Both the position numbers and the translations under genes were made by a program. A DNA stretch of 64,000 nt from contig NZ_CP042435.1 in NCBI RefSeq assembly GCF_007971225.1, positions 3,227,501 to 3,291,500 on the forward strand, read 5' to 3'. This stretch comes from Panacibacter ginsenosidivorans (lineage in GTDB: Bacteria > Bacteroidota > Bacteroidia > Chitinophagales > Chitinophagaceae). Below, piece after piece: positions 25,200 through 33,341 of this stretch (within the stretch, counting starts at the first letter, position 1; each line of letters starts with the position of its first letter). The notes under the pieces were generated by a model that saw only the letters and a program-made list of their open reading frames with translations, made no database searches and was not told the origin of the DNA.

Positions 25200-26879
25200 A
25201 TGGATAAAATACTTTTAAGGCTGGTGGGTTTGTTCAAAGGCTTCTTCAATAGTCAGGGGATTGATTATGCACGTATGATAACCATAGTAGAAGCCAAGCT
25301 CACTATGGATAAACGTCGTGTGTATATGAACTGGCGGCAAAGACAGCAACAAAAAGAAAACACCAATCATTTAAACAGTGTGCTGTTTTTTTATACTGTG
25401 ATGGGCTTGTTTATAGCCACATTTTTATTTGCTGTGCCTTCTTTACTATTGGGCATGATACTGGTACATACTTATGTACTGTTTATGATGTCTATGACAC
25501 TGATCACTGATTTCTCTACTGTATTACTGGATACCACAGATAACCAGGTGATATTACCAAGGCCGGTTAGCAGCAGAACCTTATTTATGGCGAGGCTGGT
25601 GCATATTTTAATTTATCTTCTTCAATTTACTATTGCCATTGCAATATTTCCATTGGCGGTAACATTTTATAAATATGGATTTGCAGCAGGCATAGTTATG
25701 ATCATTACGGTAATTCTCACTGTGTTAATGGCAGTTTTTAGTACATACATTTTATATCTCTTAATTATAAGATTCAGCAATGAAAGCAGGGTAAGAGATA
25801 TCGTTACATACTCCCAGATTTTTATGGCAGTAATATTTATGGTATCATTCCAGGTATTGCCAAGAATGATTAATCTGTCGCAGCTTAGTATGCAGTTCGA
25901 ATTGCATTGGTATGCCTATCTATTACCCCCTGTATGGATGGCATTAACAATTGAAGCAATAGTCACACTCAATTTTGATGTATTGCATATTAGTATGATT
26001 GTACTGGCATTTATAGTACCAATACTTACTTTTTGGGTCATGAATAAATATCTGGCCCCTTCTTTTGCCCAAAAGCTGGCAGCTATGAATAATGGGGACA
26101 GCATTAAGAAAGACAACAGCACCACTATTATTCAAAAAGAAAAAAAACCTGTGTCCTCAATAGTTTCACACATAATATGTAAAGCCCCGGCAGAGAAAAG
26201 TAGTTTTGAAATCACCTGGAAAATTACCGGCAGGGATAAAAGTTTTAAACTGCAGTTCTACCCAGGCCTGGCTTATATAGCTGTATTCATTTTTATTTTT
26301 GTTTTTAACAGCGGTAATAATATTGCTGCTGTATGGAACAACCTGCCTGCATCCAGTAGTTTTCTCTGGTTCTTTTATATTCCTATGATGACGGTAAGCA
26401 GCAGTTTAATGATCGCTTCATTCAATGAAAATTATCTTGCCGCCTGGGTATATCACAGTATGCCGGTGGGTAAACCCGGCATGCTTGTTTCAGGCATGGC
26501 AAAGTCATTGTTCATTAAATTCTTTGTACCGGTATTTACATGTATTACCATATTCTGTTTATATGTATGGGGGTTGCCTGTTATTGATGATGCATTGTTT
26601 GCGTTTTGTAATAATCTTTTTTGCTTTTTAATTTTTGCCAATTTATCAGATCATTATTTACCCTTTTCGCGTCAGCCAAATACACAACAGCAAACAGGCA
26701 AATTTTTAAAAGCGCTTTTGCAACTGATCATTGTATCTGTTACAGTGGGTTTGCATTATCTTTTGATTTTTCTAAAACTTCCGTGGTTATTATGGGTATT
26801 AATTCCATTGTTGATGGCAGCCTGTTTTCTTTTGATCAAGCGTTTGCAAAATTTAAGCTGGGCTCAAATATCAATTTAG
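25200..26879 (+). CDS. ABC transporter permease (large integral membrane protein)
   Basis: 559 residues with about a dozen hydrophobic helices in two halves (about residues 60-300 and 355-555) split by a charged segment near 300-345. The phrase NQVILPRPVSSRTLFMARLVH in the first half resembles the ABC-2 exporter permeases that accompany this ATPase type in Bacteroidota. It is immediately downstream of the ATPase gene in the same direction. The assignment rests on topology and neighbourhood more than on a named domain. Confidence 0.82.
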   Translation: MDKILLRLVGLFKGFFNSQGIDYARMITIVEAKLTMDKRRVYMNWRQRQQQKENTNHLNSVLFFYTVMGLFIATFLFAVPSLLLGMILVHTYVLFMMSMTLITDFSTVLLDTTDNQVILPRPVSSRTLFMARLVHILIYLLQFTIAIAIFPLAVTFYKYGFAAGIVMIITVILTVLMAVFSTYILYLLIIRFSNESRVRDIVTYSQIFMAVIFMVSFQVLPRMINLSQLSMQFELHWYAYLLPPVWMALTIEAIVTLNFDVLHISMIVLAFIVPILTFWVMNKYLAPSFAQKLAAMNNGDSIKKDNSTTIIQKEKKPVSSIVSHIICKAPAEKSSFEITWKITGRDKSFKLQFYPGLAYIAVFIFIFVFNSGNNIAAVWNNLPASSSFLWFFYIPMMTVSSSLMIASFNENYLAAWVYHSMPVGKPGMLVSGMAKSLFIKFFVPVFTCITIFCLYVWGLPVIDDALFAFCNNLFCFLIFANLSDHYLPFSRQPNTQQQTGKFLKALLQLIIVSVTVGLHYLLIFLKLPWLLWVLIPLLMAACFLLIKRLQNLSWAQISI

Positions 26880-26931
26880 GTTATATGTTAGAATGATACA
26901 GTTTTTTTTAATGCACAGTAAAGGAAGGAAT

Positions 26932-26951
26932 GCTGAAGAGTGCGACGCAAC
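26932..26951 (+). repeat. GTAC-CAAC intergenic repeat, copy 17 (GCGACGC class, GAAG variant)
   Basis: Core GCTGAAGAGTGCGACGCAAC followed by CGGCGTCTCATGATAAC. The ACCGGC just after the core can pair with GCCGGT 20 bp on, a weak hairpin. Confidence 0.9.
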
Positions 26952-27094
26952 CGGCGTCTCATGATAACAATGAAGGCCGGTTCATAATACTAAAACAAGA
27001 CCTGAGTATTCTTTCCATCAGTAGATGTTAACTTTTATGCTTTTGACTTCTTATACTTTAATAACACGTACTTTTATAGTACAATTTTAAGTGT

Positions 27095-27637
27095 ATGCGC
27101 ACAATGATGGTATTAATGGTATTGCTTGTTTCCGCAACATTAAACGCACAAACATCTTTACCGTCTGGCTTTATGGACTACACACAAAGGCAATCCTTTG
27201 TTCATAATATTCACCTAAATGACAGCACCCATAATAAGAAATGGTTCTTAAGCAGGTACAGCGGAATTTCTACAAGCTTTAGTTTTTTTAAAGGTGGTAA
27301 TGCAACTGTTGTTGCTGCGCCAATGGGCTTACAATTAAACCGCAAACTAAATAACAACCTATACGTTTTTGCAGGTGTGTCTGTAGCGCCTGCTTATGTA
27401 AACTTCAACAGTACTTTTCTTGCTTCAAATACCGGCAAATTTTATTCAAATAATGCTGTTTTTAAATCTAACAGTTTTGATATGTATTCAAGAGCAGAGA
27501 TGGGACTTATGTATGTCAATGATCAAAAAACTTTTTCTATTTCTGGCAGTATTGGTATTGAAAGAAGCAGCTACACGGTATATCCATATAATCAAATGAA
27601 TACTGCAAGACAAAACCCTTTTATTGCACCTAATTAG
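27095..27637 (+). CDS. Secreted/outer-membrane protein of unknown function
   Basis: 180 residues with a signal peptide (MRTMMVLMVLLVSATLNAQ). The mature part is rich in alternating hydrophobic and polar residues with many Asn, Ser, Phe and Tyr (GISTSFSFFKGGNATVVAAP, LYVFAGVSVAPAYVNF, SISGSIGIERSSYTVYPY), as in small outer-membrane beta-barrels, and residues about 60-160 look like four to six strands. The C-terminus is not a clear barrel end. No family recognised. Next gene downstream is 300 bp away. Confidence 0.65.
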   Translation: MRTMMVLMVLLVSATLNAQTSLPSGFMDYTQRQSFVHNIHLNDSTHNKKWFLSRYSGISTSFSFFKGGNATVVAAPMGLQLNRKLNNNLYVFAGVSVAPAYVNFNSTFLASNTGKFYSNNAVFKSNSFDMYSRAEMGLMYVNDQKTFSISGSIGIERSSYTVYPYNQMNTARQNPFIAPN

Positions 27638-27694
27638 CAAGGGATAAGTATAAAAATACTTTGAACTGGTCTGTATTAATGCTATGATGCTTTT

Positions 27695-27714
27695 CTTGCG
27701 TCGCACTCTTGTAC
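27695..27714 (-). repeat. GTAC-CAAC intergenic repeat, copy 18 (GCGACGC class)
   Basis: Minus-strand core GTACAAGAGTGCGACGCAAG, outer side GGTCTGTATTAATGCTATGA. It is the main content of the 302 bp gap before the fasciclin gene; the rest of that gap shows nothing clear. Confidence 0.88.
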
Positions 27715-27939
27715 CATATATCATTACGCAACAGCTGAAAAGAACGGTGCACTCTATCCTGGCTGAATTTCTTAATAGTTCTATTGTTTAAGAAGCTTCT
27801 ATCTGTTCAGTTCAATACAAACAATATCTGCCTGATTGTAAGTTTATGCAGAACATAATAAACATTAACAGTATCCCTGGTTACAAAAAGATTACCTTAC
27901 TCTGTTACTCATAATACTATGGGCAGTTAAATCAATACA

Positions 27940-28344
27940 ATGTCAAATATTACACAGGTTATTAATGTAGATAAGAATATGAAAATGCTGAAGAAAAGCG
28001 TGCATGCTTCAGATACAGACCAGCTGCTTAGCAGCACCGGACCTTTTACTATGTTTGCACCATCAGATCTTGCATTTGAAAAATTAGAATCGGGGTTGCT
28101 TGATACATTACTGGAACCGCAAAACAGGGCAAAGCTTGCCGACTTGTTGCAAAATCATGTGGTAACAGGTAAAGTAAGCTATGCTGAATTAAAAGACGGA
28201 GATATACTTACCACTGTAAATGGCAAAGTATTGAAGATAGGTGTAAAGAACGGGCAGGCAAGTATCGGTGATATCCCTGTATTTCCCCGGGAAGCTAAGA
28301 TAACAAATGGGGTTATGCATTTAATGGATACGGTAATGCGATAA
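27940..28344 (+). CDS. Fasciclin (FAS1) domain protein without signal peptide
   Basis: 134 residues forming a single FAS1 domain. GPFTMFAPSDLAFEKL is the H1-region signature, LLQNHVVTGKVSYAELKDGD the middle, and GVMHLMDTVM the conserved H2 end. FAS1 domains are usually extracellular adhesion modules, but here the protein starts directly with MSNITQVINVDKNMKMLKKS and has no export signal, so it is probably cytosolic. It starts a run of three small genes in the same direction (66 and 97 bp gaps). Confidence 0.88.
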   Translation: MSNITQVINVDKNMKMLKKSVHASDTDQLLSSTGPFTMFAPSDLAFEKLESGLLDTLLEPQNRAKLADLLQNHVVTGKVSYAELKDGDILTTVNGKVLKIGVKNGQASIGDIPVFPREAKITNGVMHLMDTVMR

Positions 28345-28410
28345 ACGGTAGCAGAATAATGATGTTTCTTCCCAGGTATAAAAATTGATCCCCCCTTTTA
28401 AAAGACAATT

Positions 28411-28710
28411 ATGACATATAATGAAGCAAAAGCAGAGGCGGAAAAGTATGCCGGTATAATAGGCAAAGCCATGCTTAATAAGATGAATTTTCTTGATGAA
28501 AGAAAAATCACTTCCTTGCTGATAACCCCGCCAAAAAAATTAAAAATGGTTTTTAGCGATTGGTGGTGTAATGGAAATGATAATAAAAAGGCTATTGCAA
28601 AAATAGATTCTGATGAAAATTTTGAAGTATTTGTAATGTCTTATTATCCCTCAGTTGAAGCAGTTATTTACTTTCTGAGGCTTCATAAATATATTCAGCT
28701 GGGTAACTAA
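28411..28710 (+). CDS. Small conserved-looking protein of unknown function
   Basis: 99 residues, soluble, starting MTYNEAKAEAEKYAGIIGKA. An Ala/Glu-rich first helix is followed by KITSLLITPPKKLKMVFSDW and a WW pair (DWWCNGND); the C-terminal half is mostly helical. No domain recognised. It lies between the fasciclin and DUF4342 genes and may be co-transcribed with them. Confidence 0.6.
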   Translation: MTYNEAKAEAEKYAGIIGKAMLNKMNFLDERKITSLLITPPKKLKMVFSDWWCNGNDNKKAIAKIDSDENFEVFVMSYYPSVEAVIYFLRLHKYIQLGN

Positions 28711-28807
28711 TATCCGCGTACAGGCAAGGGCAAAAAATATTTTACCTCATACTTTTTTTGAGGATACTTATTTAACTTCCGGTATCATTTAACCAAAATA
28801 TGCTGTT

Positions 28808-29065
28808 ATGGCCAACACATTTAAAGAAACTTTTACGTTGAAAGGTGAACAGTTACTGCATAAAATTAAAGAACTGATAGAAGAGGGTAACGTAAGAAAA
28901 ATAACTATTCATGATAAGACAGGAAAAGAACTTATGTCATTTCCGTTAACCATTGGTGTAGTAGGTGCTGTATTAGCGCCTGTACTGGCAGCAGTCGGTG
29001 CATTGGCAGCATTAATTGGAGAATGTACTATTTCTGTTGAAAGAGAAGAAGATAACCAGGCTTAA
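28808..29065 (+). CDS. DUF4342 domain protein
   Basis: 85 residues that match the DUF4342 pattern closely: FTLKGEQLLHKIKELIEEGN, then VRKITIHDKTGKELMSFPLT, then a hydrophobic stretch (IGVVGAVLAPVLAAVGALAALIG) and the final CTISVERE. The glycine/alanine-rich hydrophobic part may insert in or lie on the membrane. Function of the family is unknown. Last gene of the small-gene run. Confidence 0.88.
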   Translation: MANTFKETFTLKGEQLLHKIKELIEEGNVRKITIHDKTGKELMSFPLTIGVVGAVLAPVLAAVGALAALIGECTISVEREEDNQA

Positions 29066-29121
29066 TTATTATATAACTTTCTTTAGCTACAGTTGCTGTT
29101 TTGTTCAATAATGATAAGGAA

Positions 29122-29141
29122 GCTAAAGTGTGCGACGCAAC
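29122..29141 (+). repeat. GTAC-CAAC intergenic repeat, copy 19 (GCGACGC class)
   Basis: Core GCTAAAGTGTGCGACGCAAC with left end GCTAAAG and the tail AAAGTTTAATAGCATTG. It sits between the convergent DUF4342 and ROK kinase genes; no other terminator-like hairpin was seen there. Confidence 0.9.
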
Positions 29142-29177
29142 AAAGTTTAATAGCATTGTTTAGCTCAGCCCAAAAAA

Positions 29178-29885
29178 CTACTTTGCATTTTTATGCTCGT
29201 CTTTCCATAGCATTGCGCCGCCTTTAATACCATCGCGGTTATTAGCAATTGTAATATTATCATCAAGCTTAAAGTCTATATTCTTTGCATTGCCGCCACT
29301 GATATACAAACGATCATAGTTATAAACCGTCTTTAAAATATTGATCACTTTTTTAAGTCTTTCATTCCAATGCGCTTTCCCTTTATTTTCAAATGCCTTC
29401 TGCCCTATATAATTATCGTAGGTCTTGTTTGTTTTGATCGGATGCTGCCCAATCTCCAGGTGTGGTAATAGTTTGCCATCTTTAAGCAATGCAGTACCAA
29501 AGCCCGTTCCCAGCGTGATGACCATTTCCAAACCTTTACCACTCGCTACAGCAATACCCTGCAGGTCTGCATCATTTACCACTTTTGCAGGTCTTTTAAA
29601 CATTGTGGTTAATGCCGCCTGCAGGTCATAATCTTTCCATTGTTCTGTACCAAGATTAGGTGCTGTTTTTACAACACCATCTTTTATATAGCCCGGAAAG
29701 CCTGCTGAGATGGCATCATAACCGGTAAAATTTTTTGCCAGCGTTTTTATAATTTCCATTACATTGGCAGGAGTAGAAGGTGCTGGTGTTTCTAATTTTT
29801 TGTATTCAGAAACGGGAGCACCTTTTTCGTCAAGGATCATTGCTTTTATGTTAGAGCCGCCAATATCTATAGCCAGGATTTGCAT
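29178..29885 (-). CDS. ppgK: ROK family kinase, polyphosphate glucokinase-like
   Basis: 235 residues from ATG 29885, where MQILAIDIGGSNIKAMILD starts with the phosphate-binding loop DIGGSNIKA; the longer frame adds 13 odd residues. GFPGYIKDGVV, VVNDADLQGIA (catalytic Asp), LGTGFGTALLKDG and LEIGQHPI follow the polyphosphate/ATP glucokinase subgroup of ROK proteins. The usual ROK zinc CxCGxxGC motif is absent, as in polyphosphate glucokinases. It would phosphorylate glucose using polyphosphate or ATP in the cytosol. Single gene. Confidence 0.82.
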   Translation of the reverse strand: MQILAIDIGGSNIKAMILDEKGAPVSEYKKLETPAPSTPANVMEIIKTLAKNFTGYDAISAGFPGYIKDGVVKTAPNLGTEQWKDYDLQAALTTMFKRPAKVVNDADLQGIAVASGKGLEMVITLGTGFGTALLKDGKLLPHLEIGQHPIKTNKTYDNYIGQKAFENKGKAHWNERLKKVINILKTVYNYDRLYISGGNAKNIDFKLDDNITIANNRDGIKGGAMLWKDEHKNAK

Positions 29886-30255
29886 GTTATTAAGGTAAAT
29901 TAGATCATTAAATATACAGTACACAAGCTGTTACTGCCAAACAGATTATTAATAAACACAAGCAAGCATTAAATACAGGAGATTAAGATGTTGATAACAA
30001 TAATTTCAGTTAACAACGAAACAGGTAAAATATATACTCAAGGTATCTAAATAGTTTTAACGTCTCTTTTTTTATGGTTTGTAAATAGAATAGTATAAAA
30101 GAAAAGCAATTACTACACTTCCTGTTTTGTTGACAAATATCATATTTTGTATTGCTTGTTATCATGGCACAAAACTATCACTGCACTTAACTTTGATTCA
30201 TCGAGTGTTTACCAGAGAAAATAATATAGTGAATGGTGAATCAAAAAATAAAAAA
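29886..30255. other. Divergent AT-rich intergenic region
   Basis: 370 bp between the ROK kinase gene and the metal-binding protein gene, one of the few long gaps with no copy of the dispersed repeat. It is strongly AT-rich. On the plus strand TAACTTTG (30188-30195) fits the -7 consensus TAnnTTTG and would place a start about 55 bp before the ATG at 30256. Confidence 0.4.
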
Positions 30256-30696
30256 ATGAAAAAGATAATATTATTATTGTTTGTATTAACTGCAACAACA
30301 GCTGTTTTTGCACAAAAGAGTAAGTCTGTTCCGCCAAAAGCAGATTCGGCTGCACAGGCAAGATATACTTGTTCCATGCATCCGGATGTTGTGAGTGATA
30401 AGCCGGGCAACTGTCCAAAATGCAATATGCCGTTAACAGCTTCTTTAAAAGAACAAATGAAGCAGGACGTTACGCATACATATATATGCCCCATGCATCC
30501 CGAAGTGGGGAGTGATCATAAAGGAATATGCGCAAAGTGCAAATCTAAACTGGTTATTAACAGAACAGGCTCTAAACAGGCAGGCAAGATTTATAGCTGT
30601 TCTATGCATAAAGATGTGGTGAGCAACGAAACGGGCAAATGCCCTATATGCGGGGCAGTATTGACGGCCGCAAAGCCAATAACAAAACCAGGGTAA
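30256..30696 (+). CDS. Secreted protein with three heavy-metal-binding (HMBD) repeats
   Basis: 146 residues from ATG 30256, where MKKIILLLFVLTATTAVFAQ is a signal peptide; an in-frame ATG at 30127 would destroy it. Three tandem repeats follow: YTCSMHPDVVSDKPGNCPKC, YICPMHPEVGSDHKGICAKC and YSCSMHKDVVSNETGKCPIC. Each has the CxMH(P)...C..C pattern of the heavy-metal-binding domain found in copper-efflux components and P-type ATPases. Probably a periplasmic copper or other soft-metal binder (inference). No efflux pump gene is adjacent. Confidence 0.88.
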   Translation: MKKIILLLFVLTATTAVFAQKSKSVPPKADSAAQARYTCSMHPDVVSDKPGNCPKCNMPLTASLKEQMKQDVTHTYICPMHPEVGSDHKGICAKCKSKLVINRTGSKQAGKIYSCSMHKDVVSNETGKCPICGAVLTAAKPITKPG

Positions 30697-30848
30697 ATGT
30701 TTTAATGCGGGTTTTTGTATGCTACGATTTCACTTACCTAAATATTTATTATATAACCTATACATAGCACTTTGCAAATGCCATGGCATTACTTTCAGGT
30801 GATGCTTTTGGTATTTTGGTTTATAACGCTTTGGCTAATTGCCGGCGC

Positions 30849-32066
30849 TTATAAAACGAACATGCCATTTCTATAAATAATTTTTTCTGAGCCGTCAGCA
30901 ACTGTGGCTGTAACAATTCTGTTGGCTGTGCTTACAATATCTGTGTGCACTTTAGGGCAACTATTATAACCCATTTCAGCCCACTGCGCATCTGTTACTA
31001 CAGACATATCTCCGGCAAATGTATCCTTATAAGCATTACCCAGTGCAATATGTGTGTTGCCAAATGCACCACCCATGTTTTCATCGAACAAGGTAGTAGC
31101 CATAAATCTGGTAATTCGGGAATGTCTTTTATCAGTAAGCGAAAATTCTCCCACTTTATCAGCATTTTCCTGTGCTATCATTTCTTTCAAGGCATCTTCA
31201 TTTTCTGTTGCAGAAGATGCAACCACCACACCATTTTCAAATTGCAGTGATACGCCTGCAATACGTTTGCCCGAATAATACAATGGCTGATTAAATTGGA
31301 TAGAACCATTTGTTCCTCTCCAGTCAGGCGATGTAAATATTTCAAAGCTGGGGATGTTCTTGCCACCACCACTTAACCATTTACGATGTTTACCAATTAA
31401 TATTTCAAGATCAACATCGTCGCCTTTTACATGCAGCTTTTCGATAGCCAAAGCATCCAGTTTATCTTTTATTGTTTCTATCTCCCGCTGCACCTGTTTC
31501 CATTTTGTTACAGGATCATCTTCTCTTAAATAGCATGCTTCAATGATCTGCTCCCAGTATTCTTCCAGTGTAAGTCCCGCTTCGTCAGCCATAGATTGCG
31601 TACCGTAAAGACATAATGTCCACGATAATTTTCCAGCCTGCTCTTTCTTTTCACGCATGGCCATATATGGTGCCCTTGCACTGTTCATCATACTGATCTT
31701 TGAAGAAGGTAAACCTTCAAACACATGAATATCTGGTTCTGCAATAATAAACAGAATATGATCAATGGCATCTACAATACCCTGCCAGTAAGAATTTGCA
31801 AAGAATGACAATTGCTCGTCGTTGCCATGCTGCAGTAGATACCGTGTAAGGCTTTGTGTACGGATATTGTCGGGCAGATAATTAGTAATAACATTGCCAC
31901 CCGCTGCATAAATCTCTTTGGCTACGGCTATATACAGATCTTTGCTGCATTCCTGCCCTACCAAAAAAACAGTGTCGCCTTTGTTAATACCCTTGCCATT
32001 ATTCAATGCATAAAGTACCATCACCGCTGCATATTTTTTTAACAGGCTTTCATCAATATTCATCAT
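30849..32066 (-). CDS. Aminopeptidase, M29 (thermophilic-type) family
   Basis: 405 residues, no signal peptide, so cytosolic. M29 aminopeptidases remove N-terminal residues using two metal ions. Family landmarks seen are LSGGGKNIPSFEIFTSPDWR (substrate-side region), GEFSLTDK (metal Glu), LFDENMGGAFGNTHIALGNAY (Glu, His and Tyr) and CPKVHTDIV (the final His-x-Asp metal pair). The length matches the family. Single gene. Confidence 0.9.
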   Translation of the reverse strand: MMNIDESLLKKYAAVMVLYALNNGKGINKGDTVFLVGQECSKDLYIAVAKEIYAAGGNVITNYLPDNIRTQSLTRYLLQHGNDEQLSFFANSYWQGIVDAIDHILFIIAEPDIHVFEGLPSSKISMMNSARAPYMAMREKKEQAGKLSWTLCLYGTQSMADEAGLTLEEYWEQIIEACYLREDDPVTKWKQVQREIETIKDKLDALAIEKLHVKGDDVDLEILIGKHRKWLSGGGKNIPSFEIFTSPDWRGTNGSIQFNQPLYYSGKRIAGVSLQFENGVVVASSATENEDALKEMIAQENADKVGEFSLTDKRHSRITRFMATTLFDENMGGAFGNTHIALGNAYKDTFAGDMSVVTDAQWAEMGYNSCPKVHTDIVSTANRIVTATVADGSEKIIYRNGMFVL

Positions 32067-32120
32067 AATATTTATTGTTAATGCAAACGCAATTTATGGA
32101 GTGTTAGGTAAAGGAAAATT

Positions 32121-32303
32121 ATGAATGTGGAATTGCATGAAATTTTATGTATCCGGAGAAAAATAAGCAATGAGCTTTTTGTTGCGTTGCAACAGGCGCA
32201 GCTATATTCATTGAAGCAAAGGAAGTTAGATTTTCGAAATACAATTGCGCTGCTGGCCTTATACACCCAGCTAAAATATAAAGGTGTAAGTATACAAGTG
32301 TAA
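32121..32303 (+). CDS. Possible 60-residue protein ending inside a strong hairpin
   Basis: ATG 32121 is preceded by AAAGGAAAATT, a decent purine-rich ribosome site, and the frame runs to a TAA at 32301 that falls in the loop of a 17 bp perfect hairpin. The protein (MNVELHEILCIRRKISNELF, then FVALQQAQLYSLKQRKLD) looks helical and soluble. No family recognised. Location between two minus-strand genes makes it the only plus-strand candidate here. Confidence 0.35.
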   Translation: MNVELHEILCIRRKISNELFVALQQAQLYSLKQRKLDFRNTIALLALYTQLKYKGVSIQV

Positions 32304-32322
32304 AGCTTGTATACTTACACCT
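32282..32322. terminator. 17 bp perfect hairpin, likely bidirectional terminator
   Basis: AGGTGTAAGTATACAAG (32282-32298) pairs perfectly with its complement at 32306-32322 around the loop TGTAAAG. On the plus strand CAAAGATTTTTATTG follows. It lies 19 bp beyond the stop of the minus-strand gene 32341-32928. Confidence 0.65.
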
Positions 32323-32340
32323 CAAAGATTTTTATTGTCA

Positions 32341-32928
32341 CTAAGGATTTATCATAATATGCGCTCTGTAAGTGCCTGGGTTCATGATCCATGGCATACC
32401 CTTCCCGGTTGGTTTTTCAGGTAAACCTGTACTTGCAGATGTTGCATAAGGAATATAGATCACATAACGCAGATAGCCGTTGGTTACTTCACCTGTTGCA
32501 TGATCAAAATCTTTATCTTCTGCAGAATACACATAGAGCGCTGCCGGTTGTTTGGGCATTTGCAAACTGCCATCCTTTACTTCTTTCTCACGTGCATCGT
32601 ATACCTGTTGGTCATTCATACCCTGCTTTCTCAGTTCGCGTCCCCGTTGCATAAAGGGTTCCAGGTCTTTATGATAACAGGAAACTGAAAACCCGGCTTG
32701 ATTAGGATCGTCAGCAAGACAAATAAGTTCATTGGTGCCCTTTCTTAAAAGGATAAATTGTTTATTAGTGTCGTAACCGTATACCGTGCAGCTATCTTTC
32801 TTTTCTTTTGGTGCAGCCAATAACGCAGCTTTTATTTGTACGTCGGCAGAGGGAACATCATTTTGCGCATAACAGTTGCTGCAAAGCATTATTACGGTAA
32901 TAAAAAGGATCATCGTTTTCATATGCAT
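32341..32928 (-). CDS. Secreted protein of unknown function
   Basis: 195 residues. MHMKTMILFITVIMLCSNCYAQ is a signal peptide (the ATG two codons later is an alternative start); a Cys close to the cleavage site leaves a lipoprotein possible. The mature part (VQIKAALLAAPKEKKDSCTV, RGRELRKQGMNDQQVYDARE, GMPWIMNPGTYRAHIMINP) resembles proteins of unknown function seen in soil Bacteroidota that end in a short conserved PGTYRAHIM-like block. No catalytic motif is evident. Confidence 0.6.
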   Translation of the reverse strand: MHMKTMILFITVIMLCSNCYAQNDVPSADVQIKAALLAAPKEKKDSCTVYGYDTNKQFILLRKGTNELICLADDPNQAGFSVSCYHKDLEPFMQRGRELRKQGMNDQQVYDAREKEVKDGSLQMPKQPAALYVYSAEDKDFDHATGEVTNGYLRYVIYIPYATSASTGLPEKPTGKGMPWIMNPGTYRAHIMINP

Positions 32929-33071
32929 TTGTTGAGTTGAGGAATAAATAAGAATAAAAGAAGCATACTAAATATAGTCATTTTATAGGCGATAATAATA
33001 ATTTCCTTTTGCCTGCACTTATTCGGTTATATCTTTTATAAACATGTTTTTTGTCGCTGTTACTTTGGGCA

Positions 33072-33091
33072 GTACAAGTGTGCGACGCAAC
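33072..33091 (+). repeat. GTAC-CAAC intergenic repeat, copy 20 (GCGACGC class)
   Basis: Perfect core GTACAAGTGTGCGACGCAAC with the long tail CACAGCTCAATAGTAATTTG and then GCCTGCTCC. It is the only recognised element of the 413 bp divergent gap 32929-33341. Confidence 0.92.
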
Positions 33092-33341
33092 CACAGCTCA
33101 ATAGTAATTTGAAAGCCTGCTCCAAAAATTATGTATTTGTATTTTTACTTTATTATCTCTATTAAGGCAGGTGGGATGCGATGAAGCTCATAAGGCATAA
33201 AAGCAACTGTCAATATCTTGCGTTGCAAAAAGACGCATGAATGAGAGATTGTTATTAGCTTAAAAATAAAGCGGGTAATACAAATATGCCCTGTCATTTA
33301 AATCTGGCACAGATTTTTATTAATGTTGTCAAAATCATTCT

